Source: Deltaproteobacteria bacterium
GTDB taxonomy: Bacteria > Desulfobacterota > BSN033 > UBA1163
Direction: 5' to 3'
Assembly: GCA_016875195.1 (NCBI GenBank)
Contig: VGRY01000052.1
Span: 1-32,068 of the forward strand
DNA length: 32,068 nt
Shown here one piece after another: positions 7,294-16,086 of the stretch. The position numbers and the translations under genes are program-made. Each line of letters opens with the position of its first letter. Positions within the stretch are counted from its first letter, which is position 1. Under the pieces are notes generated by a model, which saw nothing but the letters and a program-made list of their open reading frames with translations, was not told the origin of the DNA and did not search any database.

Positions 7294-8361
7294 ATGAAAA
7301 AAAAGGGCGTTTTGATCTGTTCGATCCTCATCATCACATTGGTGCCTTCGATCGTCTTCGGGGTTACCGAACTGAAATGGAGCAATTTTTTCCCGGTCCC
7401 GTCCCGGCAATCAAAAATCTGCGAAGAATTTATTAAAGATCTTGAAGCCCGCTCGGGCGGTCAGCTGAAAATCCGTTATTTCCCCGCGGGAACCCTTCTG
7501 GGTCCTACGAAGATCTATGACGGAGTGGTGGAGGGGATTTCAGACATAGGTTTTTCAAATATTGGGTATACCTTTGGTCGTTTTCGAATGACGGAGGCAC
7601 TCGACCTGCCGCTTGGGTTTCCGAATGCCTGGGTGGCCAACCGCGTCGCCAACGATTTCTTTCGACAGTTCAAACCAAAGGAGTGGGATAAGATTCATAT
7701 GCTTTCTTTGCATACCAGCCCTGCCAATGTGGTTCTTTCAGCAACCAAACCGGTCAACAAGATGGAGGATCTTAAGGGAATGACGCTGAGAGGACTGGGG
7801 TTTATTGCTGAAGTTGTGAGCGCCTTGGGCGGAACGCCACGATCCATACCTATGCCGGAATCCTATGAGGCTGTTCAAAAGAGGGTCATTGATGGACTGA
7901 TGATCCCTATGGAGACTCTCCGAGCTTTCCGGTTGGCCGAGGTCACGAAGTATGTGACGGAATGCTGGCCTATCGGACAAGTCTACACCTTCTATCTGGT
8001 AATGAACAGGGATGTCTGGAATAAGCTTCCCCCGGCTATCCAGAAGGTCTTTAATGAATATCCTTTCGAGGAAAAATTGGCCCTGATGTGGAACGATATA
8101 GATATCGACGGAAAACAATTGGGAATAGAAAAAGGGCTGAAGTTCATCGAGCTCCCGAATGATGAGATCAAGAAATGGAAAAATGCGGTTGAACCGGTTC
8201 TGGATAAGTATGTCAAATCAATGGTTTCGGCAGGCTTTCAGGAAAAAGAGACCAGGGAATTGATTAATTATGCCAAGATGCGAACCGAGTATTGGACAAA
8301 GAAGCAGAAGGAATCAGGCGTTAAATCGTCTACGGGTCCTGCAGAGGTTCGTATAAAGTAA
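7294..8361 (+). CDS. dctP: TRAP transporter substrate-binding protein, DctP family (system 2)
   Basis: Periplasmic receptor of TRAP system 2, 355 residues. The start at 7294 is chosen because AGGAGG lies 9 bases upstream and the protein then begins MKKKGVLICSILIITLVPSIVFG, a proper signal peptide; an 18-codon longer reading frame would bury it. Family motifs are YDGVVEGISDIGFSNIGYTFGRFRMTEALDLP, MTLRGLGFIAEVVSALGGTP and ESYEAVQKRVIDGLMIPMET. The R of MTLR corresponds to the carboxylate-binding Arg. Compared with the systems 1 and 3 proteins, the following segment (GLGFIAEVV instead of GPATK) is more divergent, suggesting another ligand. The C-terminus carries an extra tail of about 25 polar residues. 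Confidence 0.93.
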   Translation: MKKKGVLICSILIITLVPSIVFGVTELKWSNFFPVPSRQSKICEEFIKDLEARSGGQLKIRYFPAGTLLGPTKIYDGVVEGISDIGFSNIGYTFGRFRMTEALDLPLGFPNAWVANRVANDFFRQFKPKEWDKIHMLSLHTSPANVVLSATKPVNKMEDLKGMTLRGLGFIAEVVSALGGTPRSIPMPESYEAVQKRVIDGLMIPMETLRAFRLAEVTKYVTECWPIGQVYTFYLVMNRDVWNKLPPAIQKVFNEYPFEEKLALMWNDIDIDGKQLGIEKGLKFIELPNDEIKKWKNAVEPVLDKYVKSMVSAGFQEKETRELINYAKMRTEYWTKKQKESGVKSSTGPAEVRIK

Positions 8362-8373
8362 TGGTGATGCTTA

Positions 8374-8408
8374 CAGCCGTTCTCTTCCTGATAGGGGGAG
8401 AACGGCTG
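8374..8408 (+). other. Perfect hairpin between dctP and dctQ (system 2)
   Basis: CAGCCGTTCTC (8374-8384) and GAGAACGGCTG (8398-8408) form a perfect 11-base stem with a 13-base loop, 12 bases after the dctP stop and just before the dctQ ribosome site. There is no T-run, so mRNA 3'-end protection or processing is likelier than termination. Equivalent hairpins sit at the same junction in systems 1 and 3. Confidence 0.7.
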
Positions 8409-8421
8409 ATGCAAGGAGAAC

Positions 8422-8943
8422 ATGATGATGCAATTTGAAAAATGCTTAAGCCAATTGGAAAAGTTTAACAGGTCGTTCAGCCGTAACCTTGAGTGGATTG
8501 GGGTCATCGGCATCATCTTGATGTTTCTGGTCAATTTTATTGATGTCATCGGAGCAAAGCTTTTTCTATGGCCAGTTCCTGGGGCTGTTGAAGTCATCAG
8601 TTTTTCTCAGGTATTGGCCATCGCCCCTGCCGTTGCCTTTACGCTCCTTCTGGGTCGGCATATACGGGTGGAATTTATCATCATGAGGCTTCCCACCCGT
8701 ATCAGGGAATCGATCTGTGGTTTCAGTTCTCTTCTGAGCTTGATCACTTTCGTCCTAATCCTCTGGCAAAGTTTTGTTTATGGCCAATCCCTCCAAAGGG
8801 CAGGAGAGATTGGTTCCACCTCGCGCATCCCCTTTTATCCCTTTGCCTATATCATCGCTTTCTGTTGTATTCCGGTCTGTCTGGCTTTTCTGGTGGAGGT
8901 CCTTAAATCCTTTTCCGAGGTGGCAAAACATGGATCCCGTTAA
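8422..8943 (+). CDS. dctQ: TRAP transporter small permease subunit, DctQ family (system 2)
   Basis: A 173-residue, four-segment membrane protein; seen are IGIILMFLVNFIDVIGAKLF near residues 28-47, the PVPGAVE motif near 50-56, FTLLLGRHIRVEFIIMRLPTR near 73-93, and a last segment ending PFYPFAYIIAFCC. Three ATG codons in a row (8422, 8425, 8428) follow AAGGAG; the second has the best spacing, so the true N-terminus is uncertain by two residues. It overlaps dctM by 14 bases. Confidence 0.9.
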   Translation: MMMQFEKCLSQLEKFNRSFSRNLEWIGVIGIILMFLVNFIDVIGAKLFLWPVPGAVEVISFSQVLAIAPAVAFTLLLGRHIRVEFIIMRLPTRIRESICGFSSLLSLITFVLILWQSFVYGQSLQRAGEIGSTSRIPFYPFAYIIAFCCIPVCLAFLVEVLKSFSEVAKHGSR

Positions 8944-10231
8944 TGTAGGTATTATTGGCATTATCCTGCTTGTCCTTCTCTTCCTCCTCCGGATGCCGGT
9001 TGCCTTTGCAATGGCTTTTGTTGGATTTCTCGGATTTTCCTACCTGGGCTCTTTTAAAGCGGGATACAAACTTTTAGCGCGTGATATCTTCGAACAGTTT
9101 TCCAACTTCCCCTTGAGCGCCATTCCTATGTTTATCCTCATGGGCGCTTTTGCCTTTGCCTCGGGCATTGGAAAAAGGCTTTATGATGCTGCTTATACGG
9201 TCCTCGGGAGTCTTCGAGGAGGGTTGACCATGGCTACAGTCGTGGCCTGTGGCTTTTTCGCCGCCATCTGCGGATCTACTTCTGCAACAGCCGCCACCAT
9301 CGGAAAGATCGCCCTTCCGGAGATGAAACGGTATAAATATGATGACACCCTGGCTACTGGCACTCTTGCCAGCGCTGGCACGCTTGGTATTCTCATTCCT
9401 CCGAGCACGATCTTCCTCGTCTACGGGATTATGACCGAGCAGTCCATCGGAAAACTTTTTGTAGCAGGCATTATCCCGGGAATCATCCTCACTTTTCTAT
9501 TTGTCATCACCGTTGGCATCATCTGCTGGGTCAATCCAGTTGCTGGTCCGGCCGGAGCCCAAACCACCTTTAAAGAAAAAGTGAAAGCGATGACAGGAAT
9601 CGGTGAGGCCCTGATTCTATTCGGCCTTGTGATAGGAGGGTTGTTCTTCGGTTGGTTTACTCCCACCCAGGCAGGAGGAATCGGAGCAGCAGGCGCTCTG
9701 GTCATCGGCCTGCTGAGGCGACAATTGAGCTGGAAGGTATTTATCGAATCAACAAAAGATGGATTACGGACCTCCTGCATGGTTCTCTGCGTCATCGCCT
9801 GTGCGACCGTATTTGGTCACTTCATGGCGGTCTCTACCATTCCTTTCATCCTGGCCGATTGGCTCGGAGGGCTTCCCATACATCCGATGTGGGTCATGGC
9901 AGTGATCGTTTTTATCTATCTGATTGGCGGCTGTTTCATGGATTCCATGGCTCTGGTCGTTCTCACCGTCCCTGTGATTTACCCGGTTGTTGTGCGCCTT
10001 GGATTTGATCCAATCTGGTTTGGCGTCATCATCGTTTTAGTGGCTGAGATGGGCGTGATTACCCCACCGGTGGGAGTCAATGTTTACGTCATCAAGGGAA
10101 TAGCTCCTGAGATCCCTCTCGAAACAATCTTTAAAGGGATTTTCCCATTCCTTCTTGCCATCTTCGTAATTACCGGCATCCTGATAGCCTTCCCCAAGAT
10201 CGCTCTTATCTTACCAGGTTTGATTAGATGA
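8930..10231 (+). CDS. dctM: TRAP transporter large permease subunit, DctM family (system 2)
   Basis: A 433-residue multi-spanning permease. The start at 8930 (MDPVNVGIIGIILLVLLFLLRMP) is chosen because it aligns with the N-termini of the other two DctM proteins, and a GAGG lies 9 bases upstream; an earlier in-frame start would add 52 residues encoded inside dctQ. Motifs: SAIPMFILMGAFAFASGIGKRLYDAAY, GFFAAICGSTSATAATIGKIALPEM, GTLGILIPPSTIFLVYGIMTEQSIGKLF, FGWFTPTQAGGIGA and a final MGVITPPVGVNVYVIKG. Translationally coupled to dctQ by a 14-base overlap. It ends convergent to the DUF4388 operon, with a hairpin repeat between. Confidence 0.94.
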   Translation: MDPVNVGIIGIILLVLLFLLRMPVAFAMAFVGFLGFSYLGSFKAGYKLLARDIFEQFSNFPLSAIPMFILMGAFAFASGIGKRLYDAAYTVLGSLRGGLTMATVVACGFFAAICGSTSATAATIGKIALPEMKRYKYDDTLATGTLASAGTLGILIPPSTIFLVYGIMTEQSIGKLFVAGIIPGIILTFLFVITVGIICWVNPVAGPAGAQTTFKEKVKAMTGIGEALILFGLVIGGLFFGWFTPTQAGGIGAAGALVIGLLRRQLSWKVFIESTKDGLRTSCMVLCVIACATVFGHFMAVSTIPFILADWLGGLPIHPMWVMAVIVFIYLIGGCFMDSMALVVLTVPVIYPVVVRLGFDPIWFGVIIVLVAEMGVITPPVGVNVYVIKGIAPEIPLETIFKGIFPFLLAIFVITGILIAFPKIALILPGLIR

Positions 10232-10237
10232 TCATAA

Positions 10238-10376
10238 AGGTTATCAGATGACCAGGTTATCAGGAAGTGGATATCAGGTAATCAGAACATCAGGACGAAT
10301 CAATAGGCTTTTATTACTAACCTGAGACCTTGATATCCTGGTCCCCCGCACCCTGATCCCCTGATGACCTGATACT
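10238..10376. repeat. Hairpin of degenerate TATCAGG-type short repeats
   Basis: The left half (about 10238-10294) repeats TTATCAG, GTTATCAGG, ATATCAGG, AATCAG and ACATCAGG. The right half (about 10318-10376) repeats CCTGA, TATCCTGG, CCCTGAT, CCTGATGACCTGATA. The halves are complementary and can form one long hairpin. It lies between convergent genes and could terminate both. AGGAAGTGGATATCAGG at about 10262-10278 recurs with one change near 26142-26158, so this and the 26120 element are homologous. Confidence 0.75.
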
Positions 10377-10388
10377 CGTATTTAGAAC

Positions 10389-11462
10389 TTACCGGAGGAG
10401 GGTTGATAATATTTCTTCTGTGTTTAGCCGCTTAAGTGTTTCCCTGTGATGTTCTATAAAAGACTCCATACCTGCCTTTAATTTCAGAGAGAGCATCCTC
10501 TCTTTTGGCACGGCCTCTTCAAAATAGCTCAGGGCGGAACGGAAACATACTGTGATCCCCCTTGCAAACTCTTCCTTCCCAGCTTTCCCTGTGAATTCAA
10601 TCTTTCCGTTATTATATTCAAATTCTCCGGCAAAGGGGTCCAGGAATCCAAACTCATCCGCTTTCTCAATCAGGGCTTTTCTGAATGCTTTCTTGAAAGT
10701 TCCTCTGGACGAAAGGGTGTCCACCATTCTCTCAGCGTTGGAAAGAAACTCATGAAACAGAAGAAGAGTCTCCTCAAAACCCTCTTCTCTTTCTGCTGGC
10801 GCTCCTCCTTCTTCGACGGAACCGCCCTCTTCCTTTTCGGTCACGATGTCCTCAACCTGAGTTGAAATTCCCTTTTTTCCATAAACATTAAAAAAGGCTC
10901 CATATTGGGCGGCGTTCTGGATAAAAATGGGAATGGACATGCGACCGAAGACAGAAGGTCCTGTCTTTGGGGTCGTAAACATCTCGATCGGCTCTCCTCC
11001 TTCAATGAAGAGAACACCCATGGGATGATGATCTTTGCCCATGACTTCGATAAAGCCGGTATGTTTTTCTTCTTCCAATTTCAGGAGAAATTCCTCGAGA
11101 CGGACAAATTGAGTTGAAAGGTCTTTAAAGAGCAATTCATGGCTGAGACTGTTGGCAATCAGGATGACCTGCTCGGGAAGTAACCGATACAGGCTGATCA
11201 CGCCATCCTTCTGCTCTGAAAAATCGAGAAGGATCTGGACCGCGGCCTGCCCGATCACCCTTTCTGAATCCTCTTCCATTCGGATCTCCCCATTGATCAC
11301 CTCTCCGTGGTCAACGAAGAGAAATCCTCTCGCCTTAGGAAAATCGACCTCAATCGCCCCATAGAACCCCTCCAATTCCAGGGTGTCGAGCAATGCGGAA
11401 AGATCGGTATAGGCCGTTGACAGATTCTTATGAACAACCTCTCCCCGCGGAAAGATGATCAT
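10389..11462 (-). CDS. Protein with two DUF4388/PATAN-like repeats and a helical C-terminus
   Basis: 357 residues, no signal peptide or membrane segment, so cytoplasmic. Two similar blocks are seen: GFYGAIEVDFPKARGFLFVDHGEVINGEIR (positions about 33-62) and HTGFIEVMGKDHHPMGVLFIEGGEPIEMF (about 134-162). Both follow the G.I.V....GFLF..GE.I pattern of DUF4388/PATAN-type domains found in bacterial signalling proteins. An acidic, Glu/Gly-rich linker (about 208-232) leads to a mostly helical C-terminal part. The start overlaps the stop of the Cache-HAMP gene by 4 bases (ATGA), so the two are co-translated. Probable role: cytoplasmic partner or effector of that receptor. The exact function is unknown. 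Confidence 0.75.
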   Translation of the reverse strand: MIIFPRGEVVHKNLSTAYTDLSALLDTLELEGFYGAIEVDFPKARGFLFVDHGEVINGEIRMEEDSERVIGQAAVQILLDFSEQKDGVISLYRLLPEQVILIANSLSHELLFKDLSTQFVRLEEFLLKLEEEKHTGFIEVMGKDHHPMGVLFIEGGEPIEMFTTPKTGPSVFGRMSIPIFIQNAAQYGAFFNVYGKKGISTQVEDIVTEKEEGGSVEEGGAPAEREEGFEETLLLFHEFLSNAERMVDTLSSRGTFKKAFRKALIEKADEFGFLDPFAGEFEYNNGKIEFTGKAGKEEFARGITVCFRSALSYFEEAVPKERMLSLKLKAGMESFIEHHRETLKRLNTEEILSTLLR

Positions 11463-12421
11463 GCCCTTCCTTCCTTCCTTTTCTGTAACCGCTCTATGGC
11501 GGCTTTGACGCTCATCTGCATTCTCTCGATAGATTCAGCCAGGATCGCCACCTCTCCCTTTGCCTTCACCTGAATTGGCGTATCCAGCTCACCCATACTG
11601 ATCTTATCCGCCACTTCCGCGAGATAGAGAATGGGCTTGATCACCGAACGGGCATAAAAGATAATCCTGACCAGTAGGATGAGGAGGACACCGAGAACGA
11701 CAATATAAAAGATCCGGATCTTACTCTCATATTCTTCCACATACCTTCTCTCGATATCTTTCATCTTCGACTCAATGACTTTAGAGGGCCTTGAGAATTC
11801 GTCAATATAAGTGGTGGCTGCCACGATCAAGTCTGTCCCTTTGACCGACGCCAGATACATATATTTGGGCCGGATCTTTCCATCTGCATCCTTCCAATCA
11901 TAATAGCCAGAGGCCGGACCTTTTAAGCTTGCCTCCAGGATCTTCCAGAAAGCGGGGAACTTTTCGGAGAGCTGATGCAGGTCCGTCCCCACGATCTGTG
12001 GATTAACATGAAAGTGGTTGATCGCATTCGTATCATGGACTGCGGTATAACCTGTCTCTCCCACCTTCTGGACAGCGATCTCTTGGAGCCTTGGATCTCT
12101 TAGGACATCCTCTCTCTTCATTTTGGAGGGGCGGGATTGGATGAAAATCTCCATCTGGGCTGCCACATCCATCGCTTTCTCCCGTATGGTCTTTTCTCCA
12201 GCTCGATCCAGAGAAGACTTCGATTCCTTGGTGGACGTGATGCTTAACTCCTTTAAACTTTCCGATCCGATATCTTTGATACTGGTGAACCGATATTCTC
12301 CAATATCCCAGCTATAGAAGACCAGGCTTCCGATAATTGCAAATGCAACCAGAATCGGGATAATGACTCCAAGCACCAGTTTTGGTAACAGGCCAAATCC
12401 AACGTTCTTCTTATCTGCCAT
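11459..12421 (-). CDS. Membrane receptor with Cache sensor and HAMP domain but no output domain
   Basis: 320 residues. Order: short cytoplasmic start, membrane segment (about 12-34, LLPKLVLGVIIPILVAFAIIGSLVFY), periplasmic sensor region (about 40-225) with the Cache-type stretch GETGYTAVHDTNAINHFHVNP...GYYDWKDADGKIRPKYMYLASVKGTDLIVAATTY, second membrane segment (about 240-262), HAMP domain (about 262-312, with YARSVIKPILYLAEVADKISMGELDTPI), then the end after a few basic residues. Methyl-accepting, kinase or GGDEF domains normally follow HAMP; none is present. The start at 12421 is chosen because AAGGAGGTG lies directly upstream; the earlier ATG at 12436 would sit on that site. The signal is presumably passed to the neighbouring DUF4388 proteins (inference). 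Confidence 0.85.
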   Translation of the reverse strand: MADKKNVGFGLLPKLVLGVIIPILVAFAIIGSLVFYSWDIGEYRFTSIKDIGSESLKELSITSTKESKSSLDRAGEKTIREKAMDVAAQMEIFIQSRPSKMKREDVLRDPRLQEIAVQKVGETGYTAVHDTNAINHFHVNPQIVGTDLHQLSEKFPAFWKILEASLKGPASGYYDWKDADGKIRPKYMYLASVKGTDLIVAATTYIDEFSRPSKVIESKMKDIERRYVEEYESKIRIFYIVVLGVLLILLVRIIFYARSVIKPILYLAEVADKISMGELDTPIQVKAKGEVAILAESIERMQMSVKAAIERLQKRKEGRA

Positions 12422-12462
12422 AAGCACCTCCTTCAAAAAGGGCGAGAGGTTGGGTCACCCTT

Positions 12463-13293
12463 TCATCCGATCTTCTTACTCAGAGTAAGAAGTTTCATAG
12501 TGATTCTTAAAAAGTCACTTCTCTTCTGTGGATTGGGGATTTCCTCACTCAATGCTTCCAAAAAAGGTAATGCCCGGTCCGCAGGGAAAACCTCTCTCTT
12601 CTCTTCGAACTCAGCAAGTTTATCGTCGATGACAAAAGGAGCGACCGGCCCCATCACCCTTTTCAATTCTGTAACGAGAATGTCAAAAAAATTCTCCTTG
12701 ACCAACTTTTTCTTCACAGGACTCTGGACATCGACCTTCTCCAGTAATCCCACTTGAAAAAGCTGATAAGCCATCTTTAACGCTTTATACTCGTCCCATT
12801 CAAGGGATGTTGCAATCTCCGATATGCTCTTCACCCCGTTGGACAGAGCCAGCATATTCCATTGATCAGCGCTGATTTTCTTCTCTTTTCCGTCCTTCTG
12901 AAGAGAAAGGCGGAAAACACTCTGGGTGGTGGGAATCACTTCTTTGATCTTTTCAAATTCCTGTTTTCGGGATGACCAGTTCAGTAGTAGTTGTTCGGTT
13001 GTAATCGGGATTGTTTTTTCCTTTAGAAGCACCTCCGGATCAAATGAGACTTTTCCGGACCTCATACCCATCATGATAAAAAATGCGTTCTCGCCAATAA
13101 AATGATCCGTTCTTGCGTGGAGGATATCTCCCCTATCCAGATAGATCTCTCCTTCCTCTTTACCCTTAACGTAAACCCTTCCAGTTTTTTTGTCCGTCAT
13201 CAGGGGTTTGAGGATATCAAAAAGTTTTACATGGGCAAGGTCCCCAATATATGAATCTTGCATAAAAAAGGAGGGCTGCAAAATAAATGCCAT
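12463..13293 (-). CDS. DUF4388 (PATAN-like) domain protein
   Basis: 276 residues, cytoplasmic. Residues about 16-90 are a DUF4388-type domain: IGDLAHVKLFDILKPLMTDKKTGRVYVKG...GEIYLDRGDILHARTDHFIGENAFFIMMGMRSGKVSFDP. The middle region (about 140-185) resembles a winged-helix-like segment (WNMLALSNGVKSISEIATSLEWDEYKALKMAYQLFQVGLLEK), as is common behind DUF4388. The C-terminal part is helical. It is the first gene of a three-gene unit, 41 bases ahead of the Cache-HAMP gene. The start has only a weak ribosome site (CCAGG); an internal ATG 10 codons on has none, so the N-terminus is uncertain. Confidence 0.78.
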   Translation of the reverse strand: MAFILQPSFFMQDSYIGDLAHVKLFDILKPLMTDKKTGRVYVKGKEEGEIYLDRGDILHARTDHFIGENAFFIMMGMRSGKVSFDPEVLLKEKTIPITTEQLLLNWSSRKQEFEKIKEVIPTTQSVFRLSLQKDGKEKKISADQWNMLALSNGVKSISEIATSLEWDEYKALKMAYQLFQVGLLEKVDVQSPVKKKLVKENFFDILVTELKRVMGPVAPFVIDDKLAEFEEKREVFPADRALPFLEALSEEIPNPQKRSDFLRITMKLLTLSKKIG

Positions 13294-13451
13294 AACCTGG
13301 TGTGGGTCGTTTTTGTCTTCTGAACTTTAACTTATTGAAATTTAAATTGTTTTAAATTCTTTTCAAGGCGGGGGAAGAAGTGAATTTAAGGTTAATATTA
13401 CGGTTGGCAAAAAATTAACCAATTCATTGAACTCTTTATGCCATTTGATGA

Positions 13452-14123
13452 TCAAGGGTTTTTGATTGTAATGGAATTGACCATTTCCATAAAGCTTTTC
13501 TGGAAGGTATCATAAACTTTCTTCTCATTCCTAGAAATATCGCCCTTATCCCAATCCTTTCCCTCCGCTGAGACGTTCAACCCGAAGGAGTTCACATCTT
13601 TTGAATACCGAACGAAGACACCGTGCTCTCCCAGATAGATGAACTGAAACTGCCCCTGAAGGGCCCAGTGTGGAGGGATGGCTATTCCTTTTTTGATAAT
13701 GGGTTGGAGAGAGCTTGCATTTGGGTTCCATGCCATTAACTGGCATAGATGCTCTATTTCAAGATCCCCTTTCTTCATTTTCGCCTTCGAATACATTCTT
13801 TTCTCTGTGTACGGTTTGAGCGGTGGGGCGGTCATAGGCAAGGCCTGCGGATTTGTCTTATCCGAGATCTGAACGATGAACATCTCCTCCGTCTTTTTCT
13901 CTCTCTCTTTGATAAAAAAATAGACCCGTGTCAGGGAACTCTCCGCCGGGTTGTCATGAGAAAAGGAATGGATGAAACGATATTCCGAAGGCAATGACAT
14001 CGTGAAGGGTGGTTTTTGGGAAACCAATTGCTTTCCTTTGATCTCCAAATCCTTTGCCGTAGCAATCGATATCATCCCGAGGATAAGGATGAAGTTAATC
14101 CATATGATAACGCTTCTCTTCAT
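13452..14123 (-). CDS. Exported protein of unknown function
   Basis: 223 residues. The start at 14123 is chosen because AGGAGAGG lies just upstream and the product begins MKRSVIIWINFILILGMISIATAKD, a signal peptide cleaved near ATA-K. The mature part has PPFTMSLPSEYRFIHSFSHD near its beginning, a mixed strand pattern, and ends EKKVYDTFQKSFMEMVNSITIKNP, the arrangement of proteins that model a PsbP/Mog1-like or lipoprotein-type fold, but I do not recognise a family. It sits alone between the DUF4388 operon and TRAP system 3, 73 bases downstream of dctM on the same strand, so it may be the last gene of the por-TRAP transcript. Confidence 0.65.
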   Translation of the reverse strand: MKRSVIIWINFILILGMISIATAKDLEIKGKQLVSQKPPFTMSLPSEYRFIHSFSHDNPAESSLTRVYFFIKEREKKTEEMFIVQISDKTNPQALPMTAPPLKPYTEKRMYSKAKMKKGDLEIEHLCQLMAWNPNASSLQPIIKKGIAIPPHWALQGQFQFIYLGEHGVFVRYSKDVNSFGLNVSAEGKDWDKGDISRNEKKVYDTFQKSFMEMVNSITIKNP

Positions 14124-14196
14124 GCTTCCTCTCCTAATGAGATAACCGTATCTGGAGGCCATAATCATCTACAAAACTCCTTGCTGCGATTTTCCC

Positions 14197-15504
14197 TCAT
14201 TTCATAAGACTGGGCAGGAAAGTCACTATTTTCGGAAAAATGGTTAGAATGGTAGCCAAGATGATCTTTGCAATCCAAAAGGGAACAGCTCCCTTAAAGA
14301 TCGTCCCTAATGGGACGTCTTTGGCAACCCCAGCAGTGACATAGACGCAGATCCCGACCGGAGGGGTAATCGTCCCAATACTGACCATGATGATCACAAT
14401 GATGCCAAACCAGACCCCATCGAACCCCAAACTGGTGACCAGAGGGTAGAGGACGGGTACGGTTAAGGCAAGGACAGCCAGTCCTTCCACAAAACAACCG
14501 AGGAGGATATAGAAGAGATAGATAAATACCAAAATCACATAGGGAGAGACGTCCAGTCCGGAAACGAATGCCGCCAGTTGCATGGGTATCTTGCTGATCG
14601 TTATGAAGCGGCCGAAAATACCGGCTCCGATGAGAATGAGAAAGAGCATCCCTGTGACGCTGGCGGCCTCTGAAAGAGCATTTTTGAATCCCTCTCGAGT
14701 CAATTGCCTCGTCACCAGGGAGAAGATCAGGGCGCCAAAGGCACCCACAGCGGCCGCTTCTGTCGGAGTGAACACACCTAAATAGATTCCTCCCATAGCG
14801 ATCAGGAATAAAACAGCGACCGGATAAAGTTTTGCAGATAACTTAAATTTTTCAAAAATGGTTATCCTTTCTCTGGGCTGAAGAGGGGCCAGACTCGGAT
14901 TAATTCTGACCCAAACATAAATGGTGCCTATAAATAGAAAAGCCAGAAGGATCCCTGGCACAATGCCACCGATCAGAAGTTTACCGATGGACTCATACGT
15001 AAGGATTCCGTAAAGGACAAGAACGGTGCTCGGTGGGATGAGAATATCCACGCCGCCTCCTGCCGCAATACAAGCGGTGCTAAAAATGTCTTTGTATTTA
15101 TAGCGCCTCATCTCAGGGAGGGCAACCGCTGTGAAAGTAGCTACCGTGGCGATAATGGAGCCTGAAAGGGCCCCAAAGACCCCGCAGGCGCCGATGGTCG
15201 CCATCCCCAATCCTCCCCTCACCCGCCCGATCCAGGCATAGAGGGCCTTATAAATCTCATGCCCCAATCCCGCGTGGAACAAAAATAACCCCATCAACAC
15301 AAAAAGTGGAATGACGCTCAAGGCATGAACACTCGCGCTGGCAAAGGCATCCATCCCTAACTTGGCCAACATCGCCTTTGGGCTCGACAGATAAGCAAAA
15401 CCTAAAAGACCGACGAAGAGCATGGATAGACCGATCTGCATCTTAAATGCAAGGACCACAAAAAAAAGACCAATCCCCACAATACCCGTCAACTCAGGAC
15501 TCAT
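14197..15504 (-). CDS. dctM: TRAP transporter large permease subunit, DctM family (system 3)
   Basis: 435 residues with about a dozen hydrophobic segments and the family signatures SVIPLFVLMGLFLFHAGLGHEIYKALYAWIGRVRGGLGMATIGACGVFGALSGSIIATVATF (about 63-124), GGGVDILIPPSTVLVLYGILTYESIGKLLIGG (about 147-178) and VFTPTEAAAVGAFGA (about 242-256). The start overlaps the dctQ stop by 4 bases (ATGA). Its position downstream of the 2-oxoacid oxidoreductase genes suggests import of the acid, or a precursor, handled by that enzyme; this is inference. Confidence 0.94.
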   Translation of the reverse strand: MSPELTGIVGIGLFFVVLAFKMQIGLSMLFVGLLGFAYLSSPKAMLAKLGMDAFASASVHALSVIPLFVLMGLFLFHAGLGHEIYKALYAWIGRVRGGLGMATIGACGVFGALSGSIIATVATFTAVALPEMRRYKYKDIFSTACIAAGGGVDILIPPSTVLVLYGILTYESIGKLLIGGIVPGILLAFLFIGTIYVWVRINPSLAPLQPRERITIFEKFKLSAKLYPVAVLFLIAMGGIYLGVFTPTEAAAVGAFGALIFSLVTRQLTREGFKNALSEAASVTGMLFLILIGAGIFGRFITISKIPMQLAAFVSGLDVSPYVILVFIYLFYILLGCFVEGLAVLALTVPVLYPLVTSLGFDGVWFGIIVIIMVSIGTITPPVGICVYVTAGVAKDVPLGTIFKGAVPFWIAKIILATILTIFPKIVTFLPSLMK

Positions 15505-16007
15505 TTTTGCCTCACTTTCTCCAAAGAGTAAAAAAAGTCCACCAGGAGCGCAAAACAGAAGAGCAAACTACCCAAGGCAGCCGCTATCAAGAAAGGGTGG
15601 ACGGGAAGATGGAGAACACCCGTTACATTTTCCCCTAACCATAACCGTTTCGCCTGGGCGGCCAACTGCCAGGTCATCAATGAAGCTAATCCCAGGCTGA
15701 CCAAATAGACAACGCTTTCAATGTAGGCTTGAGCTCTCGGTGAGAACCGGGAAACTAATACATCAGTAGCAATGTGACCTTTTTGAATCTGTGTATAACC
15801 GATCGCCGTGAAGATAAGCAGGGCAAGCAGAAACTCGGTTAGCTCATAAGAACCTGTGATCGGAGCTGCAAAGAATTTGCGTCCGGTGACATCTACAATG
15901 GTGAGAAACATCATCACCAGAAGAATTCCCAACCCGATCTGATACACCCCCCGGATGACCGGATAAAATATTTTTTCTAACAGACGAGCGATTTTCCCAA
16001 AGATCAT
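15501..16007 (-). CDS. dctQ: TRAP transporter small permease subunit, DctQ family (system 3)
   Basis: 168 residues. The start at 16007 is chosen because AAAGGGGAG lies 5-6 bases upstream and the product (MIFGKIARLLEKIFYPVIRG) then has DctQ-like length; the open frame runs 47 codons further back without family similarity. Seen: LGILLVMMFLTIVDVTGRKFFAAPITGSYELTEF with the conserved TGSYE turn, then TQIQKGHIATDVLVSRF and four hydrophobic segments in total. Overlaps dctM by 4 bases. Confidence 0.9.
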   Translation of the reverse strand: MIFGKIARLLEKIFYPVIRGVYQIGLGILLVMMFLTIVDVTGRKFFAAPITGSYELTEFLLALLIFTAIGYTQIQKGHIATDVLVSRFSPRAQAYIESVVYLVSLGLASLMTWQLAAQAKRLWLGENVTGVLHLPVHPFLIAAALGSLLFCFALLVDFFYSLEKVRQK

Positions 16008-16086
16008 GACGACTCCCCTTTCCTCATTTGATAGCCCTCTCTGCTTGACCCAACCAAGACCTAGGGGGTTGCTCCTCACGGAAAGC

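Noticed and set aside
8774..8929. N-terminal extension of DctM (system 2) by 52 residues
   Set aside because: It is out of frame over dctQ, lacks similarity to other DctM proteins, and the ATG at 8930 fits the alignment.
10238..10376. CRISPR array
   Set aside because: The TATCAGG units are short and degenerate, lack unique spacers of even length, and occur in complementary halves, unlike CRISPR repeats. No cas genes are present.
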